A DNA stretch of 64,000 nucleotides from a virus: positions 1-64,000 of IMG/VR virus record IMGVR_UViG_3300037155_000072, one strand, 5' to 3'. The notes below the pieces were generated by a model. The model saw nothing but the letters and a program-made list of their open reading frames with translations. It made no database searches and was not told the origin of the DNA. The translations under genes and the position numbers were made by a program. This document shows, piece by piece, positions 28,437 through 37,572 of the stretch; the first letter of the stretch is position 1, and every line of letters starts with the position of its first letter.

Positions 28437-29729
28437 TCATGGAGTGACTGAAAAGGTCCCAACATTGCCGTGTTCGGGATGCCACACAAATGCCTCAGCA
28501 GCGCGAAGTCCGTCGTAGCCCTTCATTTTATGCCAAGCATCCGCCGGACAGAGACTAGGAATAATTCGAACCCGAATTCCATTACTTTCACCCACGGGCT
28601 GAAAGTGAATCTCCTTCTTATGGTGCCAGTGCCCGAGGTGAATCTCGCGGAACTTCGAAGCGGCCCAAAGCGACGGCACTTCCGTTGCCATAATTAGTGG
28701 AAGATTTTTATGGGGTTCGTTGTGCCCGTGGGTATATCCAATCAGACACTTTCCGAAGGCATAATATTTTCGCTGTGTGGGCGAGTTGTTCACAGTGACC
28801 CCGGGAGTTTTTGACAACCAGCCTTCGAGGGCGTCCCCGAGGTAGAAAATACGTTCGGTATCATGATTTCCCGAAACCATAACCACGTCCACCGGAGCAA
28901 TCTCCCGGAGGCGCAGAATTGCGTCCACCATCAGCTTCCGACCGGCGACAAAAGATTTTTGGTAGCGACCGTCTTCATCTTGGGGTGTCCCGGCCGTAGT
29001 GGTCTGCGCCGCGTTGTCCACATTGAAAAAATCGTTTCCAACTGGGAACACTATGCGAGAGACCTGAAAACCCTCCGCACGGGCGATGAGGGTTTCGAGA
29101 GCTGACCCGAAGGTCTCTTTCGAAATTTTGGCGTCATAGTGTTCGCCGCACTCCGGACCCCAGCAGAGCTTGCCCAGATGCAAGTCAAAAATCGAAATCT
29201 CCAACAGATGCCCATCCATTTTCAGCGAGCGGTATTGAAATACCGGCGGTCGCTTCGGGGCTTCTGTGCGAAACTGCTCCAGCATCTCCTTTATAAGGCT
29301 CCGCGTCTTGTTTACCAGCATTCGCTTCTTCAGCCACGCCTTGACTTGAAAAAGCGGCTTCGTGTTTGCCTCGCCGTCGCCGTCCACATATCCCATTTCC
29401 CACTTGTTTACGAGATACCGCTCGACTTCCCAAACAGCCAAATCAACTTTTGAAAAGGTGAGTAACTCTTCTAAGCTCGTTATCGTGGGACTCACCGACG
29501 ACGTGAACCCGGTATTCCCGGAGTCCTCGAAAGTTGTTCCCTCTTGCGGAGGGCTTTTTTGCTCAGTCGCGGGCGTCCCTCCCTTGCGTTTCAGGTGCAC
29601 CCGGACCGCAGTTTCTGAGCGGTCAACTACGTCACCGATTTCCGCCCAGGTTTTGCCTTGCTTACGCAGGATTTGCGCGTGAACCGTCTCCAGGTTTGTC
29701 CAATTCGGTGTCGTCATTGTTTTTTTCAT
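28437..29729 (-). CDS. Calcineurin-like metallophosphoesterase with N-terminal HTH
   Basis: 430 residues. Residues 1-50 form a helix-turn-helix (KQGKTWAEIGDVVDRSETAVRVHL). The metallophosphoesterase core shows ISIFDLHLGKL, GNDFFN, VMVSGNHD, a YTHGHNE segment and the closing GHWHH, i.e. the metal-binding set of calcineurin-like enzymes. Phage members are usually nucleases of the SbcD/Mre11 type or phosphatases. The N-terminal DNA-binding part and helicase neighbour suggest DNA processing. Start could also be the second methionine at 29717. Confidence 0.8.
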   Translation of the reverse strand: MKKTMTTPNWTNLETVHAQILRKQGKTWAEIGDVVDRSETAVRVHLKRKGGTPATEQKSPPQEGTTFEDSGNTGFTSSVSPTITSLEELLTFSKVDLAVWEVERYLVNKWEMGYVDGDGEANTKPLFQVKAWLKKRMLVNKTRSLIKEMLEQFRTEAPKRPPVFQYRSLKMDGHLLEISIFDLHLGKLCWGPECGEHYDAKISKETFGSALETLIARAEGFQVSRIVFPVGNDFFNVDNAAQTTTAGTPQDEDGRYQKSFVAGRKLMVDAILRLREIAPVDVVMVSGNHDTERIFYLGDALEGWLSKTPGVTVNNSPTQRKYYAFGKCLIGYTHGHNEPHKNLPLIMATEVPSLWAASKFREIHLGHWHHKKEIHFQPVGESNGIRVRIIPSLCPADAWHKMKGYDGLRAAEAFVWHPEHGNVGTFSVTP

Positions 29730-30369
29730 GAGTTTGTTCTTTGTTCGGAAAAGGCTTCAGTGTGCGTTTTGATTCAAAATCTTGCTCGCGGCCCTGGCAC
29801 CATTCAGCTACGTTCTTCGGAATGCCTTGGCGAAAAACGCAGTCAAATTCTTCCAAAGCCCGTTGGGCAGAATCCCCAATACCATAAACGGCAAACTCAA
29901 GTCGCTTAACATCCCCCAACACCGCCATCCAGTTTCCGTCTTGAAGCCGGTGAAGGGCCGGATGATAACGAAAATGTGGGCTGGTGACTTCCTCGGCCGC
30001 CGCGCGCTGTTTTTCGATTGCATCCATCTGTAGCTTGTGCAGTTCGTCATAGTCCTTCTCTACCTTCGTCTGGAAAGAACTATCCCACCGGGTATCATCC
30101 CCGAGAATTTTCTCCATCCGGTCACAGGCCGCCCACAGAGTCTTCTCCAGGGCAATCTGGCCCTCGGTCATTTTGAACGGCGGCGGGTCTTTGGGCGTGC
30201 CCCCGTTATCAACATCGAAGAGATTCATCGGGCGAAACTGGTATTGGCTCAGCGCCCCGGCCAAGTTCCCAATGACATGAAGCACGTGGGTAACCTGCGC
30301 GGCAGTTTCGACAGTCCGGTTTGAGAGCGCGAGTTGTGGTATTTGCTTCTCTTGATATTTCTTACTCAC
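29662..30369 (-). CDS. Helical hypothetical protein with GTG start
   Basis: 235 residues, mainly helical, with a charged C-terminus (KEQTHEKNNDDTELDKPGDG) that overlaps the next gene by 68 bases. The GTG start overlaps the stop of the RuvC-like gene (GTGA) and also lies exactly 6 bases after a promoter -10, so it can be expressed both from the operon and from its own leaderless transcript. No family recognised. Confidence 0.65.
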   Translation of the reverse strand: MSKKYQEKQIPQLALSNRTVETAAQVTHVLHVIGNLAGALSQYQFRPMNLFDVDNGGTPKDPPPFKMTEGQIALEKTLWAACDRMEKILGDDTRWDSSFQTKVEKDYDELHKLQMDAIEKQRAAAEEVTSPHFRYHPALHRLQDGNWMAVLGDVKRLEFAVYGIGDSAQRALEEFDCVFRQGIPKNVAEWCQGREQDFESKRTLKPFPNKEQTHEKNNDDTELDKPGDGSRANPA

Positions 30370-30863
30370 GATTTTAGTCTAGCAAAGGTTTTCTCAGCCC
30401 ACAACCACAAAAATAAGGCGTCAACGGCGTCGTCATTCAGCCCTCGGCCCTTCCACTCGGGATACTGACGAAAGAGAGCTGCTTCCATCATAGCCTTGTC
30501 CGCCCCTCCGTTTCCTGTCGCGAATTTTTTCAAGGTTCCAACGGGAACACACTCCAGCAAACAGGATTTGCCAAACGCCAACCATACCGTTGTTCTGTAG
30601 CTCGACCATAGCTGCACTTGGGAGGTATAAGATGAAAAATTTACATCCTCCCACACGACGGCATCCGGCGCGGGCAACGACTTTAAAAATGCAGCGAACC
30701 GATGAATACGCTCGTCGTTTCTTCGGGTTAGTCTTTGCTTTCCCCACGAGGTTATTTCTTTCGCCGTCGCTAACTTCAGGGTGTGCGCTTCCAGGGAGCC
30801 GTTCAGATTGTGGGCAACCCCCGTGTCGGTCCCCAGGTCCAGGGCTAGAATTTTCAGTGGCAC
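30366..30863 (-). CDS. RuvC-like Holliday junction resolvase
   Basis: 165 residues. LALDLGTDTGVA with catalytic Asp 9, VVWEDV with Glu 72, and the terminal NDDAVDALFLW with Asp 144/145/148 form the RNase H-fold carboxylate set of RuvC-type enzymes, which cut four-way junctions during recombination or before packaging. Length is typical. It lies just downstream of the sigma factor gene and is coupled by GTGA to the next gene. Confidence 0.85.
   Translation of the reverse strand: MPLKILALDLGTDTGVAHNLNGSLEAHTLKLATAKEITSWGKQRLTRRNDERIHRFAAFLKSLPAPDAVVWEDVNFSSYTSQVQLWSSYRTTVWLAFGKSCLLECVPVGTLKKFATGNGGADKAMMEAALFRQYPEWKGRGLNDDAVDALFLWLWAEKTFARLKS
30376..30404 (-). promoter_or_regulatory. Leaderless-type promoter with GTG start
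   Basis: Minus strand: TTGTGG (30399-30404), 17 bp, TAGACT (30376-30381), 6 bases, GTG at 30369. The -35 is embedded in GTGGTTGTGGG, the form shared with several others. It overlaps the end of the RuvC-like gene. Confidence 0.65.
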
Positions 30864-30874
30864 TCATAGAACAG

Positions 30875-31561
30875 TCACGTGAAGAGCTGCTTGCGGCGCG
30901 TAAGTTCAGTGCGTAGCTTTTTAACGGCGCGCCAGTGAGTCCTCTGAATCGCGGAGCGAGTAACCCCGAGCAGGTCGCCCTGCTCTTGGAAATTCAAACC
31001 GGATTCATAAGTCAATGTCAATACCATTTTCTCCTGCTCGCTGCACTTCTGCGCTACTATCGGCTTTACTAATTCCCAGCGGTCCCTGGTAAAAATCCCT
31101 TCCATATCGGACTCGATTACGTTCTCCGGGGACACCTGTTCGTAGTCCTGCATAGCCTCCAGGGGGCTGACTATCGCCGGGTCGCGATGCACGTGCGTTC
31201 TTTCGCCCACTGGTTTGCATTGCACACCTTTTGCAGGATGCCCAGCCTTCGCTTTATTGTAGTTGCGATAAATCGCTCCTCGAAGCCCCGCTTTGGCGAA
31301 CGCGAAGAAGCGTTGCCGGGCGGGGTCAAAGCGTTTCGCGTTTCGCATTAGAGCCTCATAGCACACGCTGATAAGCGCGCCCTCGTCCAGGCTCCGGGCC
31401 ATTCCCCGGGTGTAAAGAAACGCCTCACGCATGTTGCGCATAACCAACTCATTCAAGTCTCCCTCGTTCCCCTTGGCGATGCCCTTCGCCAGAATGGCCT
31501 CTAGGCCGCTCCGACAGTTCCTATCGTGAGGCAGCGGCAAGGATTCAAATAGGGCGCTCAT
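30875..31561 (-). CDS. RNA polymerase sigma-70-like factor
   Basis: 228 residues. Region 2: LNELVMRNMREAFLYTRGMA and ISVCYEALMRNAKRFDPARQRFFAFAKAGLRGAIYR (about 38-98). Region 4: EKMVLTLTYESGLNFQEQGDLLGVTRSAIQRTHWRAVKKLR (in two parts, about 179-220). Region 3 appears shortened and region 1 absent, as in small alternative sigma factors. A phage sigma factor would redirect host RNA polymerase, possibly to the promoters with the TTGTRG -35 element found throughout this window or to late genes (inference). The start overlaps the stop of the prim-pol gene (ATGA). Confidence 0.85.
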   Translation of the reverse strand: MSALFESLPLPHDRNCRSGLEAILAKGIAKGNEGDLNELVMRNMREAFLYTRGMARSLDEGALISVCYEALMRNAKRFDPARQRFFAFAKAGLRGAIYRNYNKAKAGHPAKGVQCKPVGERTHVHRDPAIVSPLEAMQDYEQVSPENVIESDMEGIFTRDRWELVKPIVAQKCSEQEKMVLTLTYESGLNFQEQGDLLGVTRSAIQRTHWRAVKKLRTELTRRKQLFT

Positions 31562-33783
31562 GTGGTGGGCGGAAGTTGGAATTTATTAACCTCGTCGCTC
31601 GGGGCAGTCGGAGTGGGTGCCGAAGCTTTCGGCATAAAGTTCTTGAAGCGGAACATCCGTAGGTTGTGCTTCTCACTCGTGAAGACAGTAACCTCTAGGC
31701 TGTTTTCTTTGAGCATCGCATCCATGCTGCGATTCACGGTATCGACGTTGGCCTTGAGTATGTCTCCGGTCTCAAGCTTCATCATCTGGAGAATCTCGAC
31801 GGCGGTGCCCTCGAAATGCTCTGCCCCGGGTGTCTCCAGGAAATAGCGGGTCAGGGTTTTAATCAGACACTCCTTGAACCCGGCAGCCCGGCTGGTTTGG
31901 TATCCCTGGTCAAGCAAGCTTTGCTCGTGATGAGCTTCGTAACCAAATCGCTCGTCAACCTTAACGTAGTCTGGAACCTTGAAGTGAGTTATGCCCCATT
32001 TTAGCAGACACGGAAGCTGAGCCGCGACTATCTTCGCCCAGGTTAGACGGTCAGGAAATTTAAAATTCACGTCTGGGGAGCACTTGAACAGATGGGTCTT
32101 GTCCAGGGAATTGTTATCCATTCCGGACAGCGCGCGCGAGGAAATGAAATCCAGGTTAGCAGTGATGATGATGCGGCCGCCCCAGTGAAGCATTGACGAC
32201 GTGAGAAATTTTTCATTGTAGAGGAAATCGCTGTTGGCCGCGAACTTCTTCAGGAGAGTCATGAACCTCTGTAATGAGGCATCGGTGTTACTAGGCGTCT
32301 CATCATCTACGCACCAAACGACGTGTTTAAACAGGTGGGCGTTGAAGGTGCTGTCTTTAATTAGAAAGTCGGATGCGTCAGCGAATCCTCCCACGGAGCC
32401 ACCGACAAACATTCGGGACAACATGGTTTTTCCTCTTCCCGGCTTTCCGAATAAAAACACATTCTGTCCCGAGAGGGGTTCGAAGTTCAGGCACGCTTTG
32501 TATAGATACATCCACCATGCGAACCAGTGCCAAAGCTGCTCGGGCGAACTAAAGAAACCATCGAGGAACCGGGATAGGTCGGGGAATGTCCCTTTCGGCC
32601 CCCAGTAATGTTCGTCTCCCTCGGCGGGTTGAATGCACTGGGCGTTGTATATATTAAGCACTCGGTCTCCATTGTAGCGCATTGGTCCCGGCCGGTGAAA
32701 CGCGAAGGGCAGCGCGGCCTTGACTCGGTTACGTTTCTGAATGTGGTTCAGGGCAACCTTATATTGCGAGGGCGTGCCTCCAGGGCCGGGCTTTATGGAA
32801 AGGCGGCACTCCACTTCGAGGTGCGTTGCCAGCTCCGTTGCTTCCATGGGCTGATACGCGTTTCCACTCTCCGGGTCTTCGAACTTCATCCAGAATTTTC
32901 TGCTGTCAAAAAATATCCCAGTCGTCGCTGCCGTGATTGACTCGTTTTTAAAATTCTTGCAAAACTCTACCCCCAAAAGAAGGGGAGAATCCCAGGGTGT
33001 GAAGGGCTTTCCTGCGTGGGCCGCAAAGGAGAACATGCCGCCGGGCTTCACTAGGGCAGAGTTTGAAGACGTGCTTCCCTCGGCCCAGAATGAAGGTCCC
33101 TTGGTATCCACCGAAAAGTCAGAGGGCCAGCTCATGGCTGGATACTTCTTGAGTAGCTCGGCGTAAACTATGTCCAGGGGAATTGTGGTCTCTTCCTTCT
33201 CCGGCCAATGGAATTTTTTGGCGGAGTCCACGAGAAAAGATTGAGTCAGCGTATGCGCCACCGGCTTGTGCCCCGTAGCCTTCCACACTCCGCCATTGCA
33301 ATATAGCCTAGTGGGCGATTTGAACGCGGGCTCGTCCAGTCCCGGGAGTAGGTCCAGACTGAGAAATTTTATCGCCCGCTCATAGAGGAAGGCGCAAAAC
33401 TCGTAGCTGTCCAGGCGTATAGGCGACGCGAGAATCCACACCAACCGGAGATTTCCCCCCAGGGACCTCTCAGTGTAGGTCGGTTTAATCGGCATCGTCT
33501 TAATCACCTCGGCGGCACGCTCATCCGTAATCGGAAGGTCAAAGTCCGCGACGAACGCGTTGACAAACAGCGGGGGATTATTTTCTCGATTAACTCGGAG
33601 GTTGGGATTCAGCGGCTCAACCCCCGTATAAAATTGATGCACTGTGCTGACTGACGTGGCCCAATTTTGACGGTCTTCCTTATTCCCACGAATCTGCATC
33701 GAAATCTCGGTCTCTATTTTGAAGTCCCAAGGGACGCAGGGAGATAATGAGTTGGAGACGAGATTCGTAACAGCAAAAAACAT
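31558..33783 (-). CDS. Prim-pol / superfamily 3-like helicase
   Basis: About 741 residues from ATG 33783, chosen because it lies 7 bases after a promoter -10; the longer reading from a TTG at 33819 would start inside the -35. The N-terminal region has NAFVADFDLPI (DFD at 80-82) and later LVWILASPI and SPTRLYCNGGVW, typical of archaeo-eukaryotic-type prim-pol domains. The C-terminal helicase has Walker A FLFGKPGRGKT and Walker B HVVWCVDDET plus IIITANLDF, as in D5/superfamily 3 helicases. It likely primes and unwinds DNA for the polymerase encoded just upstream. Confidence 0.85.
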   Translation of the reverse strand: MFFAVTNLVSNSLSPCVPWDFKIETEISMQIRGNKEDRQNWATSVSTVHQFYTGVEPLNPNLRVNRENNPPLFVNAFVADFDLPITDERAAEVIKTMPIKPTYTERSLGGNLRLVWILASPIRLDSYEFCAFLYERAIKFLSLDLLPGLDEPAFKSPTRLYCNGGVWKATGHKPVAHTLTQSFLVDSAKKFHWPEKEETTIPLDIVYAELLKKYPAMSWPSDFSVDTKGPSFWAEGSTSSNSALVKPGGMFSFAAHAGKPFTPWDSPLLLGVEFCKNFKNESITAATTGIFFDSRKFWMKFEDPESGNAYQPMEATELATHLEVECRLSIKPGPGGTPSQYKVALNHIQKRNRVKAALPFAFHRPGPMRYNGDRVLNIYNAQCIQPAEGDEHYWGPKGTFPDLSRFLDGFFSSPEQLWHWFAWWMYLYKACLNFEPLSGQNVFLFGKPGRGKTMLSRMFVGGSVGGFADASDFLIKDSTFNAHLFKHVVWCVDDETPSNTDASLQRFMTLLKKFAANSDFLYNEKFLTSSMLHWGGRIIITANLDFISSRALSGMDNNSLDKTHLFKCSPDVNFKFPDRLTWAKIVAAQLPCLLKWGITHFKVPDYVKVDERFGYEAHHEQSLLDQGYQTSRAAGFKECLIKTLTRYFLETPGAEHFEGTAVEILQMMKLETGDILKANVDTVNRSMDAMLKENSLEVTVFTSEKHNLRMFRFKNFMPKASAPTPTAPSDEVNKFQLPPTT

Positions 33784-33790
33784 TGAGCTC

Positions 33791-33819
33791 ATACTATGCG
33801 AACCAGCCCCGACCCACAA
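33791..33819 (-). promoter_or_regulatory. Leaderless-type promoter of the prim-pol gene
   Basis: Minus strand: TTGTGG (33814-33819), 17 bp, TAGTAT (33791-33796), 7 bases, ATG at 33783. -35 in context AAGGTTGTGGG. Located at the junction with the polymerase gene. Confidence 0.7.
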
Positions 33820-33821
33820 CC

Positions 33822-35783
33822 TTACTTTTTATAGTGTGCGACCTCTTCGGCTTCCGCTGAAATGGGGCAGCCCGGGAGCCACTCGGGGCAAACGCTCATG
33901 GCCGCCTGCACGTCCTTGGCGGTGACAGAAGGGTCCACCTCCAGGATAGCCTCATCATGCGACGAGAATAGGTTGCGCCAGCCTCGGTCCTCCATGGCGA
34001 CCACGTGGGTAGCAAAGACATCTCGGGCGATTGCTTGGGTGATATTCTCCGTGAGCTTCCCACCGTAGAATTTTTTTCGCTTCCCACCGATGTCGGCCGT
34101 GTAGGCTTCCTCGCGCTTCGGTTTGCCAGTCACCGGGTCTTTGACAATAGTAACGGACACCTTGACGTGGCCGTAGGTCATCTTCCTTCCGGAAGGCAAT
34201 GTCATCACGAAATCCTCCCCGATGCTCCGCCTGAACCCCTCGTCGAGTTGCTTCCACAGATTGGTGATACAGGGATTTTCCGCACGAAACTTTTTGACAA
34301 TCGCCTTGCTGGTTGTGCCATAGCCGGGCACTTGCTTCTCCACCTTAGTGAACGGATGAACCTCGGTGATAAACTCCGGGTCGTCCTTGCACAAGTCTAT
34401 TCCGTAGCCCGACGCAATGGTGATAAACTTCTCCCAGCCCGCGCCATACCCCAGGCCCAGAACCTGAACCTTTGTCATCTTATAAGGGTCTTGTTTCTTC
34501 TCCGCCTTGGAAAAAGCTCGCCCAGAAAAAGCCTCATAAACTGATAGTCCCTCGCGAATCAGGGCGAGCATCTTGTGGTTCTTACCCAGCCATGCCAGGA
34601 CGCGAGGTTCAATCGCGGCCAAGTCGCAGACAATCATTTTCTTGCCGGGGCGCGCGATAAAGATTGCTCGGAAGTCGATTGCGTAGCGCACCCAGTCCGG
34701 CCACTTTTTATTCTCCTCGCGGTAGTCCGTGGCGTCGTTTATCCGCTTGCCGTCGGTCTCCATAAGTCCCTCCTGGTTGCAGAACAGTGGGACCTTGCGC
34801 ATGTTTTGGAAGTTGATTTTCTCGGCTCCAGCCCACCGGCCAGTGTGCGCACCGAAATACTTCAAGCCAAAAGGAAGAGTGCCGTCTGAGCGCAATCTTT
34901 CCTTGACGGTGCAGAAAGTTTTGTAGAGTTTGTTGATAGCTCTCCAGGCTTCGACTGCCCGAATCCACGGGTTTTTTGGTGCGTGTTGTTCTACCCATAA
35001 TTCGTAAGCTTCCTCATCGTCCGCCTTCGTAGGCGGGCATGGCAGCCCTGTCTTTCTACACTGTTGAGCAATGCACTTCGTGCTCGTGGGTTTGGTCTTA
35101 AAGTCGTCCCACTCTTCCTCTTCGGCGTCACGAATCCATGGGATGATGTTTTCCACCGTGCAGCGCATTTCATGACAAGCCATGATGTAGGTATCCAAAA
35201 GATTCCGGTCAACCTGGACGCCCCTCATCCCTTGCGCAATCGTTATGTTCGAGACCTTGCGCTCCATTTCAGGCCACTGACTTGAGAATTTGTCCCACAA
35301 TAACCAACACAAATGACTATCAACTTTCCCCGCATCCACTACCTGCTTCATCTGCTCCGGTGTGTAATCTCGCGGCCAACTACGACCGTCCGAAGTCTCC
35401 CTGTAGCTTTTATCCACCTTAAGGCCGGGGAAAAGGTGCTCTGTAGACTCCTGAAGAGAGCGGCGATTGCAAAGAAACGAGGTAAGGTTCGCCGTGCAGT
35501 GGTAGTTTTCAAACTGCATTCTCGGGGCGAGTTTACGATGAACTAGCTCTTCATAGACACTCGCGTCAAAATATTTATTGTGGCTAAGCAGGGTCTGCCC
35601 GCTTAAGGCCGACCAGTTAAAATCTCGCGGGTGCCCCGCCCACGTCTGCCCCCCATCGCTTACCGCGATTTGGTAACAATCGAATAATTCGTGTTTACAG
35701 TATCCCTCCGCTATATACTGCCGAAGGCCGTATTTGAGTTTCTTGGAATAGAAACATTCATAATCTACGCTAATGGTGCTCAT
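33822..35783 (-). CDS. Family A DNA polymerase with 3'-5' exonuclease
   Basis: 653 residues. Exonuclease motifs appear intact: SVDYEC (Asp 7/Glu 9), SHNKYFD (about 67-73) and DSHLCW (Asp 155). The polymerase part has HTGRWAG (about 313-319), motif A VCDLAAIEPRVLAWL (Asp 387), motif B DPYKMTKVQVLGLGYGAGW (about 432-450) and motif C SSHDEAILEV. These are the catalytic residues of replicative family A polymerases of phages. It lies between an HNH-AP2 gene (ATGA overlap) and the prim-pol gene, forming the replisome core. Confidence 0.92.
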   Translation of the reverse strand: MSTISVDYECFYSKKLKYGLRQYIAEGYCKHELFDCYQIAVSDGGQTWAGHPRDFNWSALSGQTLLSHNKYFDASVYEELVHRKLAPRMQFENYHCTANLTSFLCNRRSLQESTEHLFPGLKVDKSYRETSDGRSWPRDYTPEQMKQVVDAGKVDSHLCWLLWDKFSSQWPEMERKVSNITIAQGMRGVQVDRNLLDTYIMACHEMRCTVENIIPWIRDAEEEEWDDFKTKPTSTKCIAQQCRKTGLPCPPTKADDEEAYELWVEQHAPKNPWIRAVEAWRAINKLYKTFCTVKERLRSDGTLPFGLKYFGAHTGRWAGAEKINFQNMRKVPLFCNQEGLMETDGKRINDATDYREENKKWPDWVRYAIDFRAIFIARPGKKMIVCDLAAIEPRVLAWLGKNHKMLALIREGLSVYEAFSGRAFSKAEKKQDPYKMTKVQVLGLGYGAGWEKFITIASGYGIDLCKDDPEFITEVHPFTKVEKQVPGYGTTSKAIVKKFRAENPCITNLWKQLDEGFRRSIGEDFVMTLPSGRKMTYGHVKVSVTIVKDPVTGKPKREEAYTADIGGKRKKFYGGKLTENITQAIARDVFATHVVAMEDRGWRNLFSSHDEAILEVDPSVTAKDVQAAMSVCPEWLPGCPISAEAEEVAHYKK

Positions 35784-36316
35784 GTAGGAAAATTAAGTCT
35801 CGCGAACTCCCCGAAATATTGACTAGCCGCTGCATCGTAGGCTTTTGCCGCCTCTTCCGGAGAAAAAAATTCCCCTAGAAAAAGTTGGCGTCCTTCGACT
35901 CTTATTCTTGCACGCCACTTATGTGTGCAGCGGCTTTGTAAACTGACTCCCTTAAATCCGGAGATGTTATTTTTCTGGACAGAACGGTTCCATTGATTTT
36001 GGAGAGTAGTGGCCGGGCGGAGATTTTGTCTTCGATTATTCAAACCGTCGCCGTCACGGTGGTCCACGGGCTTTACGCCTAAAATCTGATTGTGCATCCG
36101 AATCGAGTGGCTTTTTTCATTTCGACGACCATTCCGAACCGCATACCACAATCCGTGCACATACTTTGCATACCATAGAAATTGGGACAGCGCCGGGTAG
36201 TCGGCGCTATCCACTGTGGTTACCTTCCCGAGTGTAAGCGGAATTTCTACCGCGTCCGGGACAGCGTGCAACCCACTGAAGGTTGCTTCTGGGTTTTGTT
36301 CTGAATGAGTCGGCAT
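35780..36316 (-). CDS. HNH-AP2 homing-type endonuclease 1
   Basis: 178 residues. HNH core KPVDHRDGDGLNNRRQNLRP, then an AP2 DNA-binding domain: SGFKGVSLQS, WRARIRVEGRQLFLGEFFSPEEAAKAYDAAA and the ending [10 protein letters not shown]. Two close relatives lie at 40057 and 42623. It overlaps the polymerase gene by four bases, as if inserted at the gene boundary without breaking coupling. Such genes are usually mobile and target-specific. Confidence 0.9.
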   Translation of the reverse strand: MPTHSEQNPEATFSGLHAVPDAVEIPLTLGKVTTVDSADYPALSQFLWYAKYVHGLWYAVRNGRRNEKSHSIRMHNQILGVKPVDHRDGDGLNNRRQNLRPATTLQNQWNRSVQKNNISGFKGVSLQSRCTHKWRARIRVEGRQLFLGEFFSPEEAAKAYDAAASQYFGEFARLNFPT

Positions 36317-36591
36317 ATTGCTCGGTTAAGTTCAGCTTCTACCTTATCACATAATGCCCCAGCTACAACTCGATTCTGTCCAGGCTCCAGAGACGCGTGC
36401 AGGGTAGGATATTTATTCCGAAGCTCCCGGACCAGTGCCTCAACATCGGCTTTGACTTCATCCAGGAATTCCTGGCCGACCCTGGTGAATTTTCCGGCCC
36501 GATACGCGCGACTACAGGCGAGTGCGTGATTACGAACGGCGGTCTCGTTTAGAAAGCGCCCGGAGGAGATGTCAATATTTTCTTCTTGCAT
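36247..36591 (-). CDS. Helical hypothetical protein
   Basis: 114 residues, mostly charged helices (FLDEVKADVEALVRELRNKY, DKVEAELNRAICRLIQN). It overlaps the following HNH gene by 70 bases and the preceding small gene. A possible promoter for the HNH gene (TTGTAG, 16 bp, TAAGGT) lies inside it near 36341-36368. Function unknown. Confidence 0.55.
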   Translation of the reverse strand: MQEENIDISSGRFLNETAVRNHALACSRAYRAGKFTRVGQEFLDEVKADVEALVRELRNKYPTLHASLEPGQNRVVAGALCDKVEAELNRAICRLIQNKTQKQPSVGCTLSRTR

Positions 36592-36794
36592 AGGATTACT
36601 CGGTTAACCGAAACGAATTTTGCGTGCCCCCGAAGCTCCAGGGCCGCGATTGTGTGAACACTGGCGAACGTATCGCCCAATTCATACCACCGGGGCACCC
36701 AATAACCCCCGGGCCGCCGATAGAGCGTCCGGGAGCGCCCCGCGATACGAAAAGCATGCAGCATCGCGGGTGAGAATTTTACCGCGCTAGGCAT
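36549..36794 (-). CDS. Small basic hypothetical protein
   Basis: About 81 residues from the ATG at 36794; the longer upstream frame overlaps other genes. Basic and aromatic (HAFRIAGRSRTLYRRPGGYWVPRWYELGDTF), a single compact domain by appearance. Overlaps neighbours on both sides, as is common in this operon. No family recognised. Confidence 0.45.
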   Translation of the reverse strand: MPSAVKFSPAMLHAFRIAGRSRTLYRRPGGYWVPRWYELGDTFASVHTIAALELRGHAKFVSVNRVILCKKKILTSPPGAF

Positions 36795-36937
36795 AGAGCG
36801 ATAAGCATGATAGTGGCTCCGATGCAGAAAATACCACCGATGATTAGCCAGTTTATGGCCGACTGCACTTCGATTTGCTGCTGAGCAAGGGTTCGGTGCC
36901 AGCGAGAAATCCACTCGCGATATTCTTGGTCGTTCAC
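36779..36937 (-). CDS. Small membrane protein (52 aa, GTG start)
   Basis: The GTG at 36935-36937 overlaps the SprT-like gene's stop as GTGA. The product has an amphipathic charged N-terminus (NDQEYREWISRWHRTLAQQQ) and one transmembrane segment (about 29-50, INWLIIGGIFCIGATIMLIA). A membrane-tethered accessory protein; no family recognised. Confidence 0.6.
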   Translation of the reverse strand: MNDQEYREWISRWHRTLAQQQIEVQSAINWLIIGGIFCIGATIMLIALCLAR

Positions 36938-37572
36938 TCCTCGTCTCCCCCTTCCAGCTCGTCCGAGATTTCGAAGTTCATAGGTTTCGAGTTGCATGGG
37001 CAGTGGGGCGCGCCGAACTCCAACCACTTCCGGGTAGTCCGGACGGTGTAGCCGCAATCCTTGCACTCGCATTTCACTGCGCGCGTGGTCTGCTTCTTCG
37101 TGGGGCGGCCGGAGGGTTTGAGCTCCGCGTGAGGATATTCCCCAATTTTGGCGACAATCGCTTTCGCCTTGGCCAGGAATAATTCGCCGCCATGGGCCCT
37201 TGTCAGTTTACCTTCCAGGCCGATGCCCCGGACACACTTGCCGAAAACCTTATTGTGGCCCTCGGGGATGCCTACGATTGCGTGGGCCAGTTCGTGGGCC
37301 AGGGTAGGGAGTATGCCGCAGGCGTCGCAGGCTTGCGCGTAACGCGGTGAAATGAATATCTGATGCAGCTTGTCGGACGCCGCTTTCGCATCCCAGCACT
37401 CGCCGATTGCAATTTTCTTGTTGCCGAGGCCCCGGGATGAAGGCCAGCCGCAGGATACCCGAACAGCAGGCACTTTGTAGCCCTGCTCGATGAAAAGCGG
37501 AGTCAGCTCCGCCGTTGCGTCTATCAGCCACTTCTCGCGATTCGAGTCAGTGGGTATTTTTGTTTTGCTCAT
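36934..37572 (-). CDS. SprT-like zinc metalloprotein
   Basis: 212 residues. HELAH at 93-97 with a further His at about 106 is the zinc site of SprT-like domains, and the C-terminal CECKDC ... CPC cysteines form the usual zinc ribbon. Eukaryotic relatives (Spartan) digest DNA-protein crosslinks; phage roles are unknown. The start overlaps the stop of a tiny upstream gene (ATGA). Confidence 0.8.
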   Translation of the reverse strand: MSKTKIPTDSNREKWLIDATAELTPLFIEQGYKVPAVRVSCGWPSSRGLGNKKIAIGECWDAKAASDKLHQIFISPRYAQACDACGILPTLAHELAHAIVGIPEGHNKVFGKCVRGIGLEGKLTRAHGGELFLAKAKAIVAKIGEYPHAELKPSGRPTKKQTTRAVKCECKDCGYTVRTTRKWLEFGAPHCPCNSKPMNFEISDELEGGDEE

